From NCBI GenBank assembly GCA_005281725.1, contig SSBO01000004.1, forward strand, positions 558,001 through 622,000: a stretch of DNA of 64,000 bases, given 5' to 3'. The position numbers and the translations under genes are program-made. This stretch comes from Wuchereria bancrofti. Lineage: Eukaryota; Nematoda; Chromadorea; Rhabditida; Onchocercidae. Positions within the stretch are counted from its first letter, which is position 1, and the number at the start of each line of letters is the position of its first letter. This document shows positions 38,071 to 51,200 of this stretch, one piece after another. Below the pieces are notes generated by a model. The model had not been told where the DNA came from. It was given only the letters and a program-made list of their open reading frames with translations, and did no database searches.

Positions 38071-38710
38071 TTTCTGTACCATCAGTGTTTTCGATTTATT
38101 ATATGGAAATTTATTGCATTGAATTGGTTAAAAAAGTTAAGAAACTGAGTTTCTGAATTTTCAAATGCTAAACAGGGAATGACATCATCAACAAAAAATC
38201 ACTGGTAAAACAAACGATTAATATATTATAGACGCTAGAGCACGTCAGGCGAAATAACATGGAGTAATCTTTGCTAATTTTAATTCGTGCACTTATAATC
38301 TCAAGCTAGATGCCCGATGCTTTGCTTTAAGATAAAGACCAATTAAATCAGGGATCTGATTTTTAAAAAAAATGATTGACATGAAAAGCATTGGGCAACC
38401 TGCTTTATTTATTGGCCTGAGATGAAGCCAGTTCGACCCGATTTCTTTCTTACAAAAATAATTCAGTAGAAGGAAAGAGAGACTAAATGATTCTTTGATG
38501 TTAGGTTTCATCCAGGATTAAAGGAATTTCGTTACCTATTCCTCTTCATAGTTGAAAGAAGCAACGTCGATAAAATGAACTGGCCAAAGAATATTAAAGA
38601 AAAAGATGTGATAAGAATAAAGAACTAGCGGGAAATCTATTGTTTATGTGAATATGAATTTGTGGCACAGATAACACGCTAACAAATAATACATAGGAAG
38701 AGGCTCCCTT
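38071..38710. other. Convergent intergenic region PNO1 / mab-3-like
   Basis: Shared 3' region. TTTATTTATT at ~38403-38412 would read as overlapping AATAAA signals for the minus-strand gene. No gene seen. Confidence 0.5.
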
Positions 38711-41700
38711 TCAAGGTGCTGATAGGAACGGTAACGTTGGTGTGTACGGTAACATGGGAGTAAACTGGAACGGTACTGGATTCATCATATGATGATAATT
38801 TAGAGATATGAGACGCAAATCAATATTATCCATTGGTGAAATAAACCTGAAAAATCCGAAACCGATAAGATTTGGTAATGCAGGGATTTACATCTATTAA
38901 TCTGTTTTTGATTGGATTGTACTTCCCAGTGATTCATGTGGAATCATCTAAAGTTTTTTTTGAAATACAATGGTAGATATATTGCTTAGGTTCAGCCAGA
39001 TCCCCGTTCCTATACTTTACCTGGTCTAACTACATTTGCATTTTCGTGATGCAGTTGTTTAATAAAGAATGGATTTGTTTAAATATTTGATACCTCATGC
39101 ATAAACCATACTTCCCTCTCCTGCATATCTTTTATAATGAAAATAATTGTTGCAAATTAAAAATTTCAAACTTACATTGGTGCTGTGGGTAATATCGCAG
39201 TTGGTTGAAAGATTATTGGAATCGGTGGTCTGGGTTCTATGACTTGTGGTTTTGGGAATACTGGTAAGAGTGGTGGTACACGCACAGGTTCTTCCACTTT
39301 TACATTATCGTCTGACGTAGTAAGTTGCTCTGAAGCAAACAGAAATATTTTAGTTTAAGTTGGGAATTTAAATTTCAAACTGTTAATATATCTCTCATCT
39401 GTTTAAAAGCTCTAATTACACCCAATATATTTAATATTTTCTTGCCTGATAGATCGGTAAAACCTTGTTCGACTTCCGAATTTGACTGTTCCAAGATCAA
39501 ACTTTTTGTAGCGATGTTTGTTGTAGCTGCAAGAGCAGCAGCTGCCGCATTAAGTTGTGCTTTTCGCTGTTTCTGTTGATCTCGTCGTAGTTTTATTTGA
39601 CGAGCCATTAATGTTCGCCGATTTTCAACCAGACCACACTAAAAACAGTTTTCAGATTCATCGTCTCTTTACACCTTTCAAATCCTATGGTGCTGAATAG
39701 TAAGTGATTCTGAATTTAAACACTATGAAATTAGAAATGAAATAGAAAAGCAATAAAATTCTATTAGTGTGTCTTCGATTACAGCACTTACTCCACTGGA
39801 AATTTAAATTTCCCTGTTTTTATTTGTTAATTTCGAGTAGATTCCCAGATCTATTACTATTTTCAATTTAAATTAATGAAATAACAAGTTTGAAACCAAT
39901 ATTGAGGCATTTTTTTAATTTTAATGTAAGAAATTGAATTCGATTAGCTGCTATACAAATATACGCTCTTCCTCCTTCTGCTGATGTTTCATGAAGCAAA
40001 ATGATGATGGATGATAGAAGAAGCTAACCAAATGACATCCACACTTCAAAAATGGACACTGCGCTTTTTTGTGTCCTCTGAGTGGTTGTTTATCGCCATG
40101 TGCAGAACACAGTGCGCACTTCGGATCGCGTATCTTCTTACCCGTTGCTGAACGACTCGCTGCATGATGATTGGGATCCAATCGTCTTAAACTTAACATA
40201 TTATTCAGTCGTCGTCGCTCCTCCACCATATGACAGTCGGCACACTCACAATTCGCATACCTGAATGGAATTTTTGTTTCAAATGAGATTAATTTTCAAA
40301 AATGTTATTCCTTTGAAACTCAGCAATTCTGTTGAGAGAAAGTTCTTGGAATGGAGTTATTTGGATGTGATGTCGGGATGATATGATAGTGATTTTGTGT
40401 TTAAACGATAACGGATTTTTAAGATCTTTGGGAAGTCGCACCTGGAAAGGAATTCATAGATGAGGAAAATACGAACTAAAAGAGTTTTTAATGCTGCTTG
40501 AAGAAGAGCATTTGGAGATTAATTTGATGATAAATATGAAGCAAAAGATTTTGAATAAAAGAAATCATGGAGAGAAAGAAGAAAAAGAAAGAGATCAGAA
40601 AAGATTTGCATTTCTCAATTTAAATCTATATTTCCCTTAAAAAGCTGAAAAACAAAAAACAAAAATAAACGTCGATAACGTGCTGGCAAAAAGGTTTATG
40701 CCCTTTTCGAGGGTGTTCCTCAGCGTGATTTAAGCATCGCTGACAAAAATATCGCTTCTGATCATCCTCGTTTACTGGTTCTGGACGAGGTGTAAATGCA
40801 ACAACATCAACTTCTTCCGGCGTGCTACATGACGAATAACCACCGGAACTACTGTTCCGACTACTTCCAGGTGACGTACCTAAAATTCCAATAATATTAA
40901 TGAATAAACAAATTCATTTATAATAATTATTATTACTTTGCTTTCAGCGATAACTGAATAAAATGTAAAAATTTAGACTCCGTATTTGGTTTAAAATTTT
41001 CGACATTTTTAGCAAGTTTAAAAACTAAACTGTCGAAATTTCAAACAATTATTTTACGTATTCATTTGAGGCAAATAAAGCTCTGTCTGAATTGAGTCAA
41101 TGATATATATATATATAATAATATAATGTGTATGGGTTTATGCTAACAATCCAATAAGAAAACAGCAAAAAAATTGCAAACAACTATGAGCAATTCATTT
41201 GAATCCGAAAAAACTAATTTGAATTCATTTTAATTTTATTTTTACTCAGGATTTAATAGACAACAGAATGCCTTATTCTTATTTTTTATTATTAATTGTT
41301 CATGATATCTCTTGCAACTACAAACAAATTAAACAAAGATGAAATAAAAATAGCATCAGAGGTACATCAAGTGTTCTGTCCCGCTTGACTGTCACCTTGT
41401 TTAATTCTGTTTTAAAAATTCTTTTTTCGGTAGCTCAAATGATCATTGCAATTGAAAAGCGTTTCATTTCAGTTTATTCAGCTACTGGAAATTTTTCGTT
41501 AATGTTTTTTATTTATAGGATAGGGCTGAAAAAAAGTTTAAAATGAATAATTCAAAAATATGCCAATGATTGCGAAGTTTAATACGCTGTTTACATCATT
41601 TCTTTCATCTAGTTATCATGAAATAAGCAGAGAAAATTTTTCGTACTGGTTTAAATTTAGTAAAACTGTACTAATACACTTTTCCTATTTCGGGGACTAT

Positions 41701-43204
41701 TCTTCTCTGATAGAGAGTGATGTGAAATGCCAAGTTTAATCTTACATTTTTATGCAATGAAATATACGTAGCAAAATCCTTCAGAGCCTTTTTCGGTGGC
41801 CATAGCAACGAGTTAAGAGACTTGACAAAGGAACCGCCAATGAAAAAAGTGAAATCTGTTGTGACAGATGTAAATCAACTTTATCCTGAATTGGTCGATC
41901 ATAAATTCTAGACATAAATGTCCTGTTGATTTTATGGATCACCTTATTTAACTAGAGAAAGCAAAAGCTTTCCAGCTATGGCGCTGGATATGCATGATTT
42001 ATGAATGAGCAAAAAATTCTTCTAAAATGAGAAATTTGGTTTAACAACATTTCACTATTTTAAGAAAAGAATTTAATTGCTATTGCAAGTGGAATATTAA
42101 AAAAATTCAATTTAATTTTTTTAGAACATCTAAGATTGGATAACGTTTGAAATTTCATTTTCAATGTTGCAATTAAACTTCAATCAAACCAAAATTATGA
42201 CATATACTGAATACTCAGTTCCATGTACTTAAAGGAGAAACAAATCGATAACCAAACAAAAAATATTTGGGAATTATTATTGAAGTGGATGAATGAAATA
42301 GGGGCGATAATAAAATAAAATCAGTTATAAATTAAAATATGTGATTTTATGCTGAATACAACGATTCGAATTTTTTTTTTTTCTCGAGAAGACTGTTTTC
42401 TTTCTTAAATCTGCTTTGAAGATCTTTGAAATGTACAGTTGTAGTCATGAATTGAAGAAATTAGTTTAAAAAAAGTAATAACGAAGAAAGTTATTTATAG
42501 TCGGATTCAAAATAATGATAAAATTAAATTCTGAGAAAATCTTCTATTTACTGGCTTAGGAGCAAATGGTAAGAAAATATGTCAGCTAATAGCATTAACT
42601 TGTGCAGTACTAGGGAAGCAATTTTTTTAATCTTAGGTAAGTTAAATTAAAATTCGCTTTGAAGGACTAATAGCAAATGACAAACGTTAAAAATACAGTA
42701 AAATTATTTATCATTTCGGTAACAAACAAAAATATTATGATTACTTCAATAACTGTAGTAGTTTGTTCCGCTAAGGAAGAAGCTAAATTTAATATCTCAA
42801 TAATTTCTTGCTGATTTATTTAGCACTAACTAATAAGATATTCTGGATAATAAATTGGAAGTTTCTAACAATAAAGGATGAGATAGATAGACCTAAATTT
42901 ACACATCAAATTTAACTTTTAATCATTGATAACCAATGAATTAGAACTTAAATCATATGAGTATTTACATTTCGGTGTTGATAACATAATTTATACATTT
43001 CAAGGATGACATATTTCATGATATAATTTGGATTATTGATATGAGATTCTATCACCCTTTCTATCACTTCATTTATTTCCCGGGCTAGTGAGTTCACCGT
43101 ACAAATTAGTGATTTACTTATTACTGAATAGTCAAAAAAGTTCAGATTTGCAAAATTCTGCAGTTTCCTGCTGACTAACTTTGATTGTTTTCCTTTTCGT
43201 CCAT
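38711..43204 (-). CDS. mab-3: MAB-3-like double DM-domain transcription factor
   Basis: Minus-strand exons in coding order: 43204-43180, 40879-40684, 40260-40029, 39638-39422, 39329-39176, 38846-38711, all in phase, giving about 319 aa (C. elegans MAB-3 is 290). DM1 (residues ~54-95) reads CQRCLNH, RKGHKPFC, then CECADC and MVEERRRL. DM2 (~122-170) reads CALCSAH, LRGHKKAQC, CGCHLC and LVENRRTLM. All intertwined zinc-site Cys/His residues are there. Basic helical tails (QIKLRRDQQKQRKAQ) follow DM2, then an Ala run and a Pro-rich C-terminus. MAB-3 controls male sexual differentiation in nematodes, with targets such as yolk genes in C. elegans. The first 8-codon exon at 43.2 kb is inferred from a good ATG, GTTAGT donor and matching phase. 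The exon 2 donor appears to be GC. Confidence 0.88.
40880..43179. other. mab-3-like intron 1, no internal gene seen
   Basis: A 2.3-kb AT-rich intron on the preferred model. It has a (TA)n tract at 41104-41118. No nested exon or RNA was recognised. Confidence 0.4.
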
Positions 43205-43595
43205 GATGAACGAGTACAATTCCAAGGGTTCCGAGGGCAACTATTCCGCTGGCACATTCAATGTTGCAAACTGAGTGGGAACGCAATTGAAAATGTTGCT
43301 CGTTGCAGAAATGTTCATTAAATTCGAAGCAGTATAGCGGATGATTGACGAAATCTATGTAATTTCAGCGGTATTTCCTTCCGAGGAATCGTTTCTGAAT
43401 TATCGGCTCTAGGAATGATATCAGGGTATATGGAACGCGGGAATGACGGTGACGAAGAATGAAATGATTAAAGGGAAGCTGCAGCTCCGCCTCAAAACAA
43501 AAATGAAACTGGAACGACCACCCCCAACGGTGCCTTTGAAGTTGCTTCGATGTAGTTTTCCTGACTATTCCTGCTCTCTTCCTGCAACACGATCA

Positions 43596-43643
43596 TGTAA
43601 CATGTGATGATGATAATGTAATGATGATGATGATATGATGATA
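43596..43643. repeat. (GAT)n microsatellite
   Basis: GATGATGATAATGTAATGATGATGATGATATGATGA-type trinucleotide array with interruptions. Confidence 0.85.
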
Positions 43644-46170
43644 CAATGCTGAATATTCTGATCGAAAGGGCATACGAACACGGATATACACGGATAGCAT
43701 AAATATTAGACAAATCGGAAAGAAGGACGTAGGCCAAAGGTCGAGATATGCTTTTGTCTGTCTGTATGTGTTTATGTCTAATTCCTATTGAATTTGTAGA
43801 TGTCAGTTTTTTTATTATTAATATCTAGTATCTGAACCTGTCGTCGAAGAGCACATACTATCTATTTTTTAAAAAAGTGTGCAAAATAATTGCATAGTGA
43901 AAAGCGTATTAAACTTATATCACTACTTTTCGCTCTTCATAATTCGTATATCAGTTATGATGCTAATATCGATAATGCATTTAATTCTTCATTCTTACAA
44001 CATGATCAGTTTTATATTTGTCGATTGAAATCATTATTTCTTAATAGAATGTAACACAAAGCATAATAATTTATAATAACAATTAAGTGCATGAACAAAT
44101 GAGAGGGCAAAAATCTGCAAGTGTCACACAACTTTTTCCAATTCTTCATATTAAATAGTTTGTCTTTGTATACTGTGCAGTATTTTAATATATTTAGAAG
44201 TGATAAAATGAATACTAATGTACTGGAGACCAAATATGTAGGTGTTGAAACTCCCGAGATAAATTATTACATCTAATGATGAATTTCCTATCCCAAGCAT
44301 TTGCAGCTGCAAATTTGTACAACCGTGATTTGATATGCATTGATTTTTCAAAAAAAGAAAAGCTTGCAATATGTGAGTGAATAAACGAAATGTATGTAAG
44401 TTAAAGTGCAAACGATCGTTTGATAAATAAATTTTATTGGAAGTTGCCACATATCTTGCAATGAATATGTATACGGGATTACTTGAATGGACAATAAACA
44501 AACATAAGAATGACAAATGGAGTGAATCAGTTAGGAATCAGATGTAGAATCTTTACTTGATTAGAGTTTATCAACCTGCAAAATTTGGCTTAAAGAGAGA
44601 AGAAAGAAGCGATGGTTTTGGAGTATATTAAAAGAAATCATTAGTAATAAATATCCGAAAACAACTACTCTTTTTATAAAATTTTTTCACATCAATCAAT
44701 ACACCATCGTTACACAAATATTTCGCATCAATTCAATTCCGAAATTAACTCGTCAAGAATTACCTGCTTGATTACATATGAGATCATATCAATCTGGTTG
44801 AAATCTTAATTCATTGTGATGCATATTCCGGAATTGTTCCTAATGATCAATAATAGCCACGGATATAAGAATGTAAACAATTCATTTCCATCAAATGAGC
44901 ATAACTTTGATAATAAATAGGAAGGATCAAAGTTAGAGTTTTAATGAAACAAATGAAAAGTTTTGCCAGAAAGCGCAGTATTAATCATTCGGATTGCTTG
45001 TTGCATATCAAATTGTATTGCATGCCTGTCATCCATCTCTTCCGGAAAATTGATAAAAATAAATATATACTGGTTTCGCTCTCTATCAGAAATTCCACCT
45101 GAATCATTCGTCCTTGTAAATTTTCATTTTATAAACCAACTCTGCTCTTGCAATAGGATCAGAGCTATAGAGCAATTGTGAAACCAGAAATTTGTAGTTT
45201 GAAAAGTGCTATAAGGAATTTGTAAAAAGTCGCCAAATTTTCTGCACACTTCATTTCGTCATGCTTACTTCTGACAATTCGCACATAAAATTTTCTTTTC
45301 TTCTACTTCAACTTATCATAAAGTGAATCGTTCTTCTGATTTCTAAAATTAATATATTTCTTTAATGGATAAGTATTTTCTAGAAAGTGCAAAGATGCTG
45401 CTGAATAATCACGAACCATTAAGAATGGGATTTTAGTTTTTGAATAACATGGCTTTAATTAGAGTGTTTGAGACATTCCCGAGCGGAAATACCGAGAGGA
45501 TCGTTTTAATGTAATATAACAATATTTTTTGATAGCTATTATTATTCATATTATTCAAATTCTTCCGGAATCTCATCGACCAGAATCCATTGGATATATG
45601 ACAGAAATCATCCATCATAGCTTTAAGTAACTGTTTTACTTATAATTTATTACTTTTTCCTTTCTAGTCTTTATCAGTCAGCATTTTCGAGAATAGAAGA
45701 GGTACAGAATAATTCTCTATACTATGCTATACTATACAACGGATTGAACTTCCCTTCTTTAATTTAGTGTAAATCGAAAATAGCAGTATGCATACGATAA
45801 TTACACCATTCATACCGTACTATAAAGAATGAATGGTACTAATATTGTTTGTAATGCTTCTGATTTCACTCTGTTCAATTATTTGCAATGATATGAATTT
45901 GAGAGGAATGAGAAATCCATTGCAATGATAGGATGGATGGATGTATGTATGAGTGAAGGAAACAAAGGGATAAGTGAGGCACATTCGACGGTGCACTGCT
46001 AATTTCTACAATTCAGTTATCTTTCAGTGTTGCTGGAGAAACTATTCGAGAGGAATTTCTTTTCACTCAGAAGACATCATCTCTCCTCCTTTCTTCTATT
46101 GCATTCCATGTAGCAATTTCTTTGTGAAATTAAGAAGGAAAAGGCTTTTACCAATTTCTCTGTTTACAAT

Positions 46171-46209
46171 ATGTATGTATGTGTGGTGTGTGTGTGTGTG
46201 TGTGTGTGG
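46171..46209. repeat. (TG)n microsatellite
   Basis: TATGTATGTATG followed by an almost pure TG run. Both overlapping open frames (Cys/Val on plus, His/Thr on minus) are products of the repeat. Confidence 0.92.
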
Positions 46210-46454
46210 CCTTTGAAGGCCCGTTGTTTCCTTTTGTTTCTTGGGTCTATTTGTCGGCATGAAACGGTGACTGTGAAGGTTCACTTCCGTATCCTTCCTT
46301 CACTTCATCTCCTCCTTCCCTTTTATTTATTACTTCATTTTTGTTGCTCCTTTGATTGTTTCCTTTAATGTTCAATTTCAATATTTCTATGTCTGTCTAT
46401 GTCAGTTCTCTATTTATGTATGCAAGTTTTTCTCTTTTTAAATGTTTGTTCCAA

Positions 46455-46752
46455 ATGAATGTTGAAGGCCCCACACGACGTTCACTGGGTACCGCACAGT
46501 TTGGCATTGATGACGACAGTAATCACATTATACCTACCTACCCTTCAGTGCAGGCATCTCACATGGGCACAATGAATAAACCTCTCAGGTATAATTAATC
46601 ACACATGTGTATAATATATCATTCACTATTAAAAGGATGATAGAGGAAGGATCTCTGCGCTTTCTTTTATTCCGCATAAGAAATCACCAGTTTTATCTAA
46701 TCGTTTCTGTTCAGTTTGGAGCGCTTCCTGAAATTCCTCTCATTTAGGCGGG
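46455..46752 (+). CDS. Candidate first exons of an unidentified gene (partial)
   Basis: An ATG at 46455 opens 44 codons ending at 46588 with CTCAG|GTATAA. The stretch has clearly higher G+C than its flanks and a varied, protein-like composition (MNVEGPTRRSLG, FGIDDD, NHIIPTYP). A possible second exon, 46716-46752, follows a good GTTCAG acceptor and ends at GCGG|GTATGT; the phase matches and adds about 13 residues (SLERFLKFLSFRR). I recognise no domain and could not follow the frame further. It could be the 5' end of a gene whose remaining exons are small and dispersed, or chance. Confidence 0.35.
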
Positions 46753-47844
46753 TATGTCATCCTTATTCATTCTCCACTGAAATTTTCGACTTTTAACTCC
46801 AACCGATACAATAAATACTTTTACAGCAAATTTGGCAAATAAATGCACTTTTCAGAAATTACATCTGTAAATCCGTTTGCTCGAATTTTGCTCCTAATAG
46901 AATCTGAATGAACGCCTAAAAATATGAATGTGTTTTCCTGAACCAAACATTGGGTTAATTCTCATTTTAAATTTTGAAATCCTGACCTAATAGTTGCGAT
47001 CTCAACTCTTGCAACAACTTTTTTACACAACCATTTAAGCTGAAAACACTGCGACAATTAACAATTGAGATCTTTGTTGGTTATAACAAATATTGATATA
47101 TTTTATTTTCTAAAAACTTCTTAAAAATACACATATCTAATAAATGACTAAAAATTCCAAATTAATGCGACTAAATTCATAGTTCACAATTCATAATATA
47201 ATAAAGAGTAGACTCAAATTAGAATATTGCAGTTGCTGAGTATTTCCAAGAATTGATTTGTGATTATAAAAATGACTCGCAGCAGGAAGAAAACATACAT
47301 TCCATTGGCTTTTCCATCCCATCACTGAAATGTTTCTTTAACGTTCCTAATGAAATCCAAAATTGTGTAAAAAAGCTTTACATCACAGTATGATTGCAAA
47401 CTTCTCAACAGCTTGTAAAGTCAACTTTCCTATACAAAAATCCTTCTTCAATACTTTTCAAGCAACTTGCATCCTTCCGACTTTCCAGATATGTAGTTTT
47501 TAAGTTTTGTATTTGCATTAACTATTTGTATTAGTAATGTTTGCGCATTCAATACAAACTGTTTCCGCACAGTTTCTTGATAATTTGAAAAAAAAAATGA
47601 GCGTAAATAAGCCCAAAACTATAACTATAGTATAATCTCTCAAACAATGACAGTGTTTAAGTCAAGTTAACCCTAAATAGTGGTAGCAGCACTATGCATT
47701 CAGTAAGCTTCAAAAAAACTTGGAAAGTACTGGGAACTGGAAATAATTTAAATCTTCAAAAATGGACTTCAAATTAGAAGTGAACTTTAAATAACAACCT
47801 TAAACATGGCATGACGGTTACTCAAACATTTTTAAAAAATCTTA
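46753..47844. other. Intergenic stretch, nothing recognised
   Basis: AT-rich DNA with no convincing exons. A 26-codon frame after an acceptor at ~46835 (plus) cannot be tied to the preceding candidate with confidence. Confidence 0.4.
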
Positions 47845-48258
47845 TTAACGCCTTTGTCTATCAATCAGTTGCTTGGTCTTTGTAGAAGCGAATAATTTCA
47901 GTGATGATAAGATAGGACGATAATCATTGGTGATAAATTGATGCTGCATTTGAATTATCTCAGAGTTTGTGTATCCCTGGAAAATAAACCAGAAAATCTT
48001 CAAGAAGACTCATTGTTATAGCAGTTGTCCCTCAAATTATTGAAAAATTATGCAAAAATTTACATTTCAATCCCTTTGTTCTTATAACAAAAGGCGCAAT
48101 TCTCTAAGCAAATATGGGAAAATTAAGAATGCAAAAAATTTACGTTCTAAAAAAAATGTCTGGAAAAATATTTGTTGAAGGAACGATGTAAAGAACGACG
48201 AGTGGAAAAAATAAGAAAAGAAAGTATCGGATAGGAGGAGACCACACACGAACATACC
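47845..48258 (-). CDS. Candidate terminal exon of an unidentified minus-strand gene
   Basis: On the minus strand TTATTTTCCAG precedes a 44-codon frame, 47976-47845, that ends in TAA. Its product is mixed and charged (GYTNSEIIQMQHQF ... TKTKQLIDRQRR). A plausible upstream partner ends at 48258 with GATATG|GTATGT, giving a 281-bp intron; in the matching frame it reads GTGWEEVRDM, and its last codon is itself an ATG. So this could be the end of a larger protein or a 44-residue small protein beginning at that ATG. No family recognised. Confidence 0.28.
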
Positions 48259-51200
48259 ATATCCCTCACTTCTTCCCATCCTGTTCCTTCTCTTTGATAC
48301 TATCTCGTCGGGGATTTCTGGTACAGGGGGCAACGTCGACAAACAACAGAACAGAAGGATGGTCCGGAATAATTAGTCTTGAAATTACTGAATTATGAGT
48401 ATAATTTCAAGAATGTATTACTTCCCATGACGATAGCTTCTTGGTTAATGTTAAATTTGATTATTTCAAAAAAGGAAAAAAATAATCAAAATGAAAATAA
48501 CTGATAGATAATGTGAAAGAAATGAGAGGAAAGATTTATTTCTGATAGTATTACTTCATACTTAACTCTTTGTTTCAATATTCCCTCTTATCCGTATTAC
48601 TGTTTATCTGATCAAAACGACTGCATCACTGATATTTTATGAAATAATTCTGAAAATTCTCATACAGTAATATAAGTAGTTGATGAGAGTAAGAATTACT
48701 GTGTCACTCGCATACCTTATATTCCGGTAAAATAGCTGTGTTCGGAGCATATCAAATATTTGCAATATCAACATCAATGTCAAGAAAAAACCTGTATCTA
48801 ATTGAAATATTTATACTGAAGAAATTTATATAGAGATGTTTCAATTAGATTAGGTTAGTAACCATCAGAGTTAAATACACAATTGAAAGCAAAAAACACT
48901 TGCGTTGCTAATAATACTTAAGCAAGCGTGTGAAACATACGTTATAGCAAATGGATACAATTTAGATATGTAAAATAAAAGTACGAATTCAACTGATCAA
49001 AACAACTGAGAAGCAAATATGTGGACTGACAACTTTGTCTACACATATTGCACAAGAAAATATTCGCAAATGTATTTTTCAATAAAGGACTACTAAAAAA
49101 TAAGAATGAAAAGGACAAACGGACACAATCATTATCCTTACCTTTACTATTAATTCCTTAAATTGTGATAATAATAATTTAATTAATCTACTGATTTTTT
49201 TTTTCGTTTTCTTTGTCAAAAAATGAATTATGCTTACAAACTAGTGCGTATCGGTGGGATGTTGCAATAATTGCATGTGTCTTTTAGGAAATGTTGCAAA
49301 ATTTGCACTTTTTGTTTTCGTCTTGTCGCTGCTAGCAATGTGACAATCAAAACCTTTGTTACCTTTTTTTTCATTTGCAATAACATTGAAGATTTTAGTA
49401 TTTGGCCTTAATTCCAACAAAGTGCATTGTTTTATTTATTACATCATTTACAAGTTGAAGTTAAGTATTAGCTGACATTCATGACCTAATTAAACAATAC
49501 TGACGTCTTTTTGAAAAAAAAAAAACAACTGAATAATTCTGATTAAAAATCTACACCACTGCTTAAAATTTTATAATCAGCTTTCGTACAGCATAACTGT
49601 GATACTGCTTGAATATTCACTGTGATACTGTCTGATTGATAACTGTGATACTGCCTGATTGATATCGGATGATACAAACATATGCTCTACTGCATGTGTT
49701 TTGCTATCACTTGTGAGAGAGTATAATTTAAATAATGACATACTTTTGCAATGACATCATTGGATCTTTTAGATAGCTGATCATCGAGATTGTGCAATTA
49801 TTTAATACTGAATAGCAATTTCACATAACACTTTCAATACCATCCTCAAACAATTCTATTTTATCTTTTATTAATAATTCAAACTTATCTATTGTTAACA
49901 GATTAATAATTTTTTTCTCTTAAACATTCTAAGTACCTTTCAGTAATATCATGAATGATACAACACGATCAGCTGAAATTTAAATCAACCATGCATTTGG
50001 TGGCATTCTACCGCTGCATTCACGTATCGTAATTATCTCACGTAATCACTAAGATTTCCACTAAGATTTCATGATGACAACTTATTGATCAATTGATGCT
50101 GAATATGATTTCGTTGTGTGATCAGAGCACTCATTTTATAACTGTTTCAAAACCATATCAGAATTATCAGCATCCTAATTACTCTTCTTTTGTATATAAA
50201 CACTATGCACACGTTTTTTTAAGCTTCAGAAATATTTGCCCATCACATTTCACAACCTACCGAATTTTTTTCTGAATTTTTCAATAAGCTCACGATGCTC
50301 TCACTAGTTCAATTGAGGAGTGACCCAATACGAATACGAATAGATCAATTATGGATGGATGACGAATGAATCAATATTCCCACAAGCCACCACATCATTA
50401 ATCTTACTACAAATTGGTAGAATTCATTTGTGGAAGCATTTAAATTTGTCGAATATTTCAATCCATTTTTCCAGCACCAATTAATTTATGCATCACATAA
50501 ATGAGATAAATCAGTATGTCTCGGCGAGAAAGATCGATCATAGTTTGCTAAGACAACTTAGACTGTGTGGCTATTAATGGGATAGTTGAATTTTAAAGTA
50601 TTTATATTTATATCTATTTTTTTTCCGATCCCTACACTGCTTCCTGACTAATTGTATATATTATTTTTAATAAGGGCGGGATTGTCACTTCCTTCGGGTC
50701 AGTGAATCAAATGATACATAATATAATCTGTTTAGCAAGTTTCCTTTTTGCATTGTGGACATTCACTACAACACTCATTTTTCTATGTATTCAGTTTTCT
50801 GTGTGGTGACAACCTCTTGTCAGTATTTTATTCATTAATAAAGACTGAGAAGATTTTATTTGATGATTTTTTAAAAGATTTGTTGATGATTTTCCTTAAT
50901 AAGAATTGGAGCTTTTAAAAATGCTAAGTTTCATTTTCCTAGTTCAACGTAATCGTTTCGTGAAGCTTCTCTTGAATGATAAGAAACGAGTGATGAGCAA
51001 GGTTACCATTGATAAAAGAAAAGTTATCAACGTGCATAATATATTTTCTGGGTAACTTAACCAAGTTTCAGTTAGTTTCTGCTGCTGATAAAAATCAGAA
51101 TGAACTGAAAAAATGTAAGGCATTTGAATAGAAATAATCTAATTATTGATGTTACCGCCGAGCGGTAACCAATTCGATAATTCTTTTAATTTCACAGTTT

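Larger units (their letters stand above)
43205..46454. other. Upstream region of mab-3-like gene, no gene recognised
   Basis: The segment 43330-43760 is less AT-rich and may be promoter. A GAT-rich microsatellite lies at ~43596-43643, ACTAT repeats near 45717-45735. Frames at 44012-44516 (minus) and 44963-45181 (plus) have no features I trust. Confidence 0.45.

Noticed and set aside
42948..43286. 112-codon minus frame over the mab-3-like first exon
   Set aside because: It is in a different frame from the DM protein, with no domain and AT-rich low-complexity composition. Likely accidental.
44012..44516. Hydrophobic minus-strand frames resembling membrane segments
   Set aside because: Hydrophobicity follows from the AT-rich codons. 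No consistent splice sites, conserved motif or start context.
46096..46368. Overlapping open frames on both strands rich in Cys/Val or His/Thr
   Set aside because: Produced by the (TG)n microsatellite.
48258..48342. Possible first coding exon of the mab-3-like gene at 48.3 kb (phase also fits)
   Set aside because: It would need a 7.4-kb intron, and the open frame starts at TTG rather than ATG, the only internal ATG leaving 7 codons. The exon at 43204-43180 has a proper ATG, donor and phase much closer by.
50700..50805. Cys-rich minus-strand tail (ECCSECPQCKKETC)
   Set aside because: Short, with only a weak acceptor and no upstream exon; chance is more likely.
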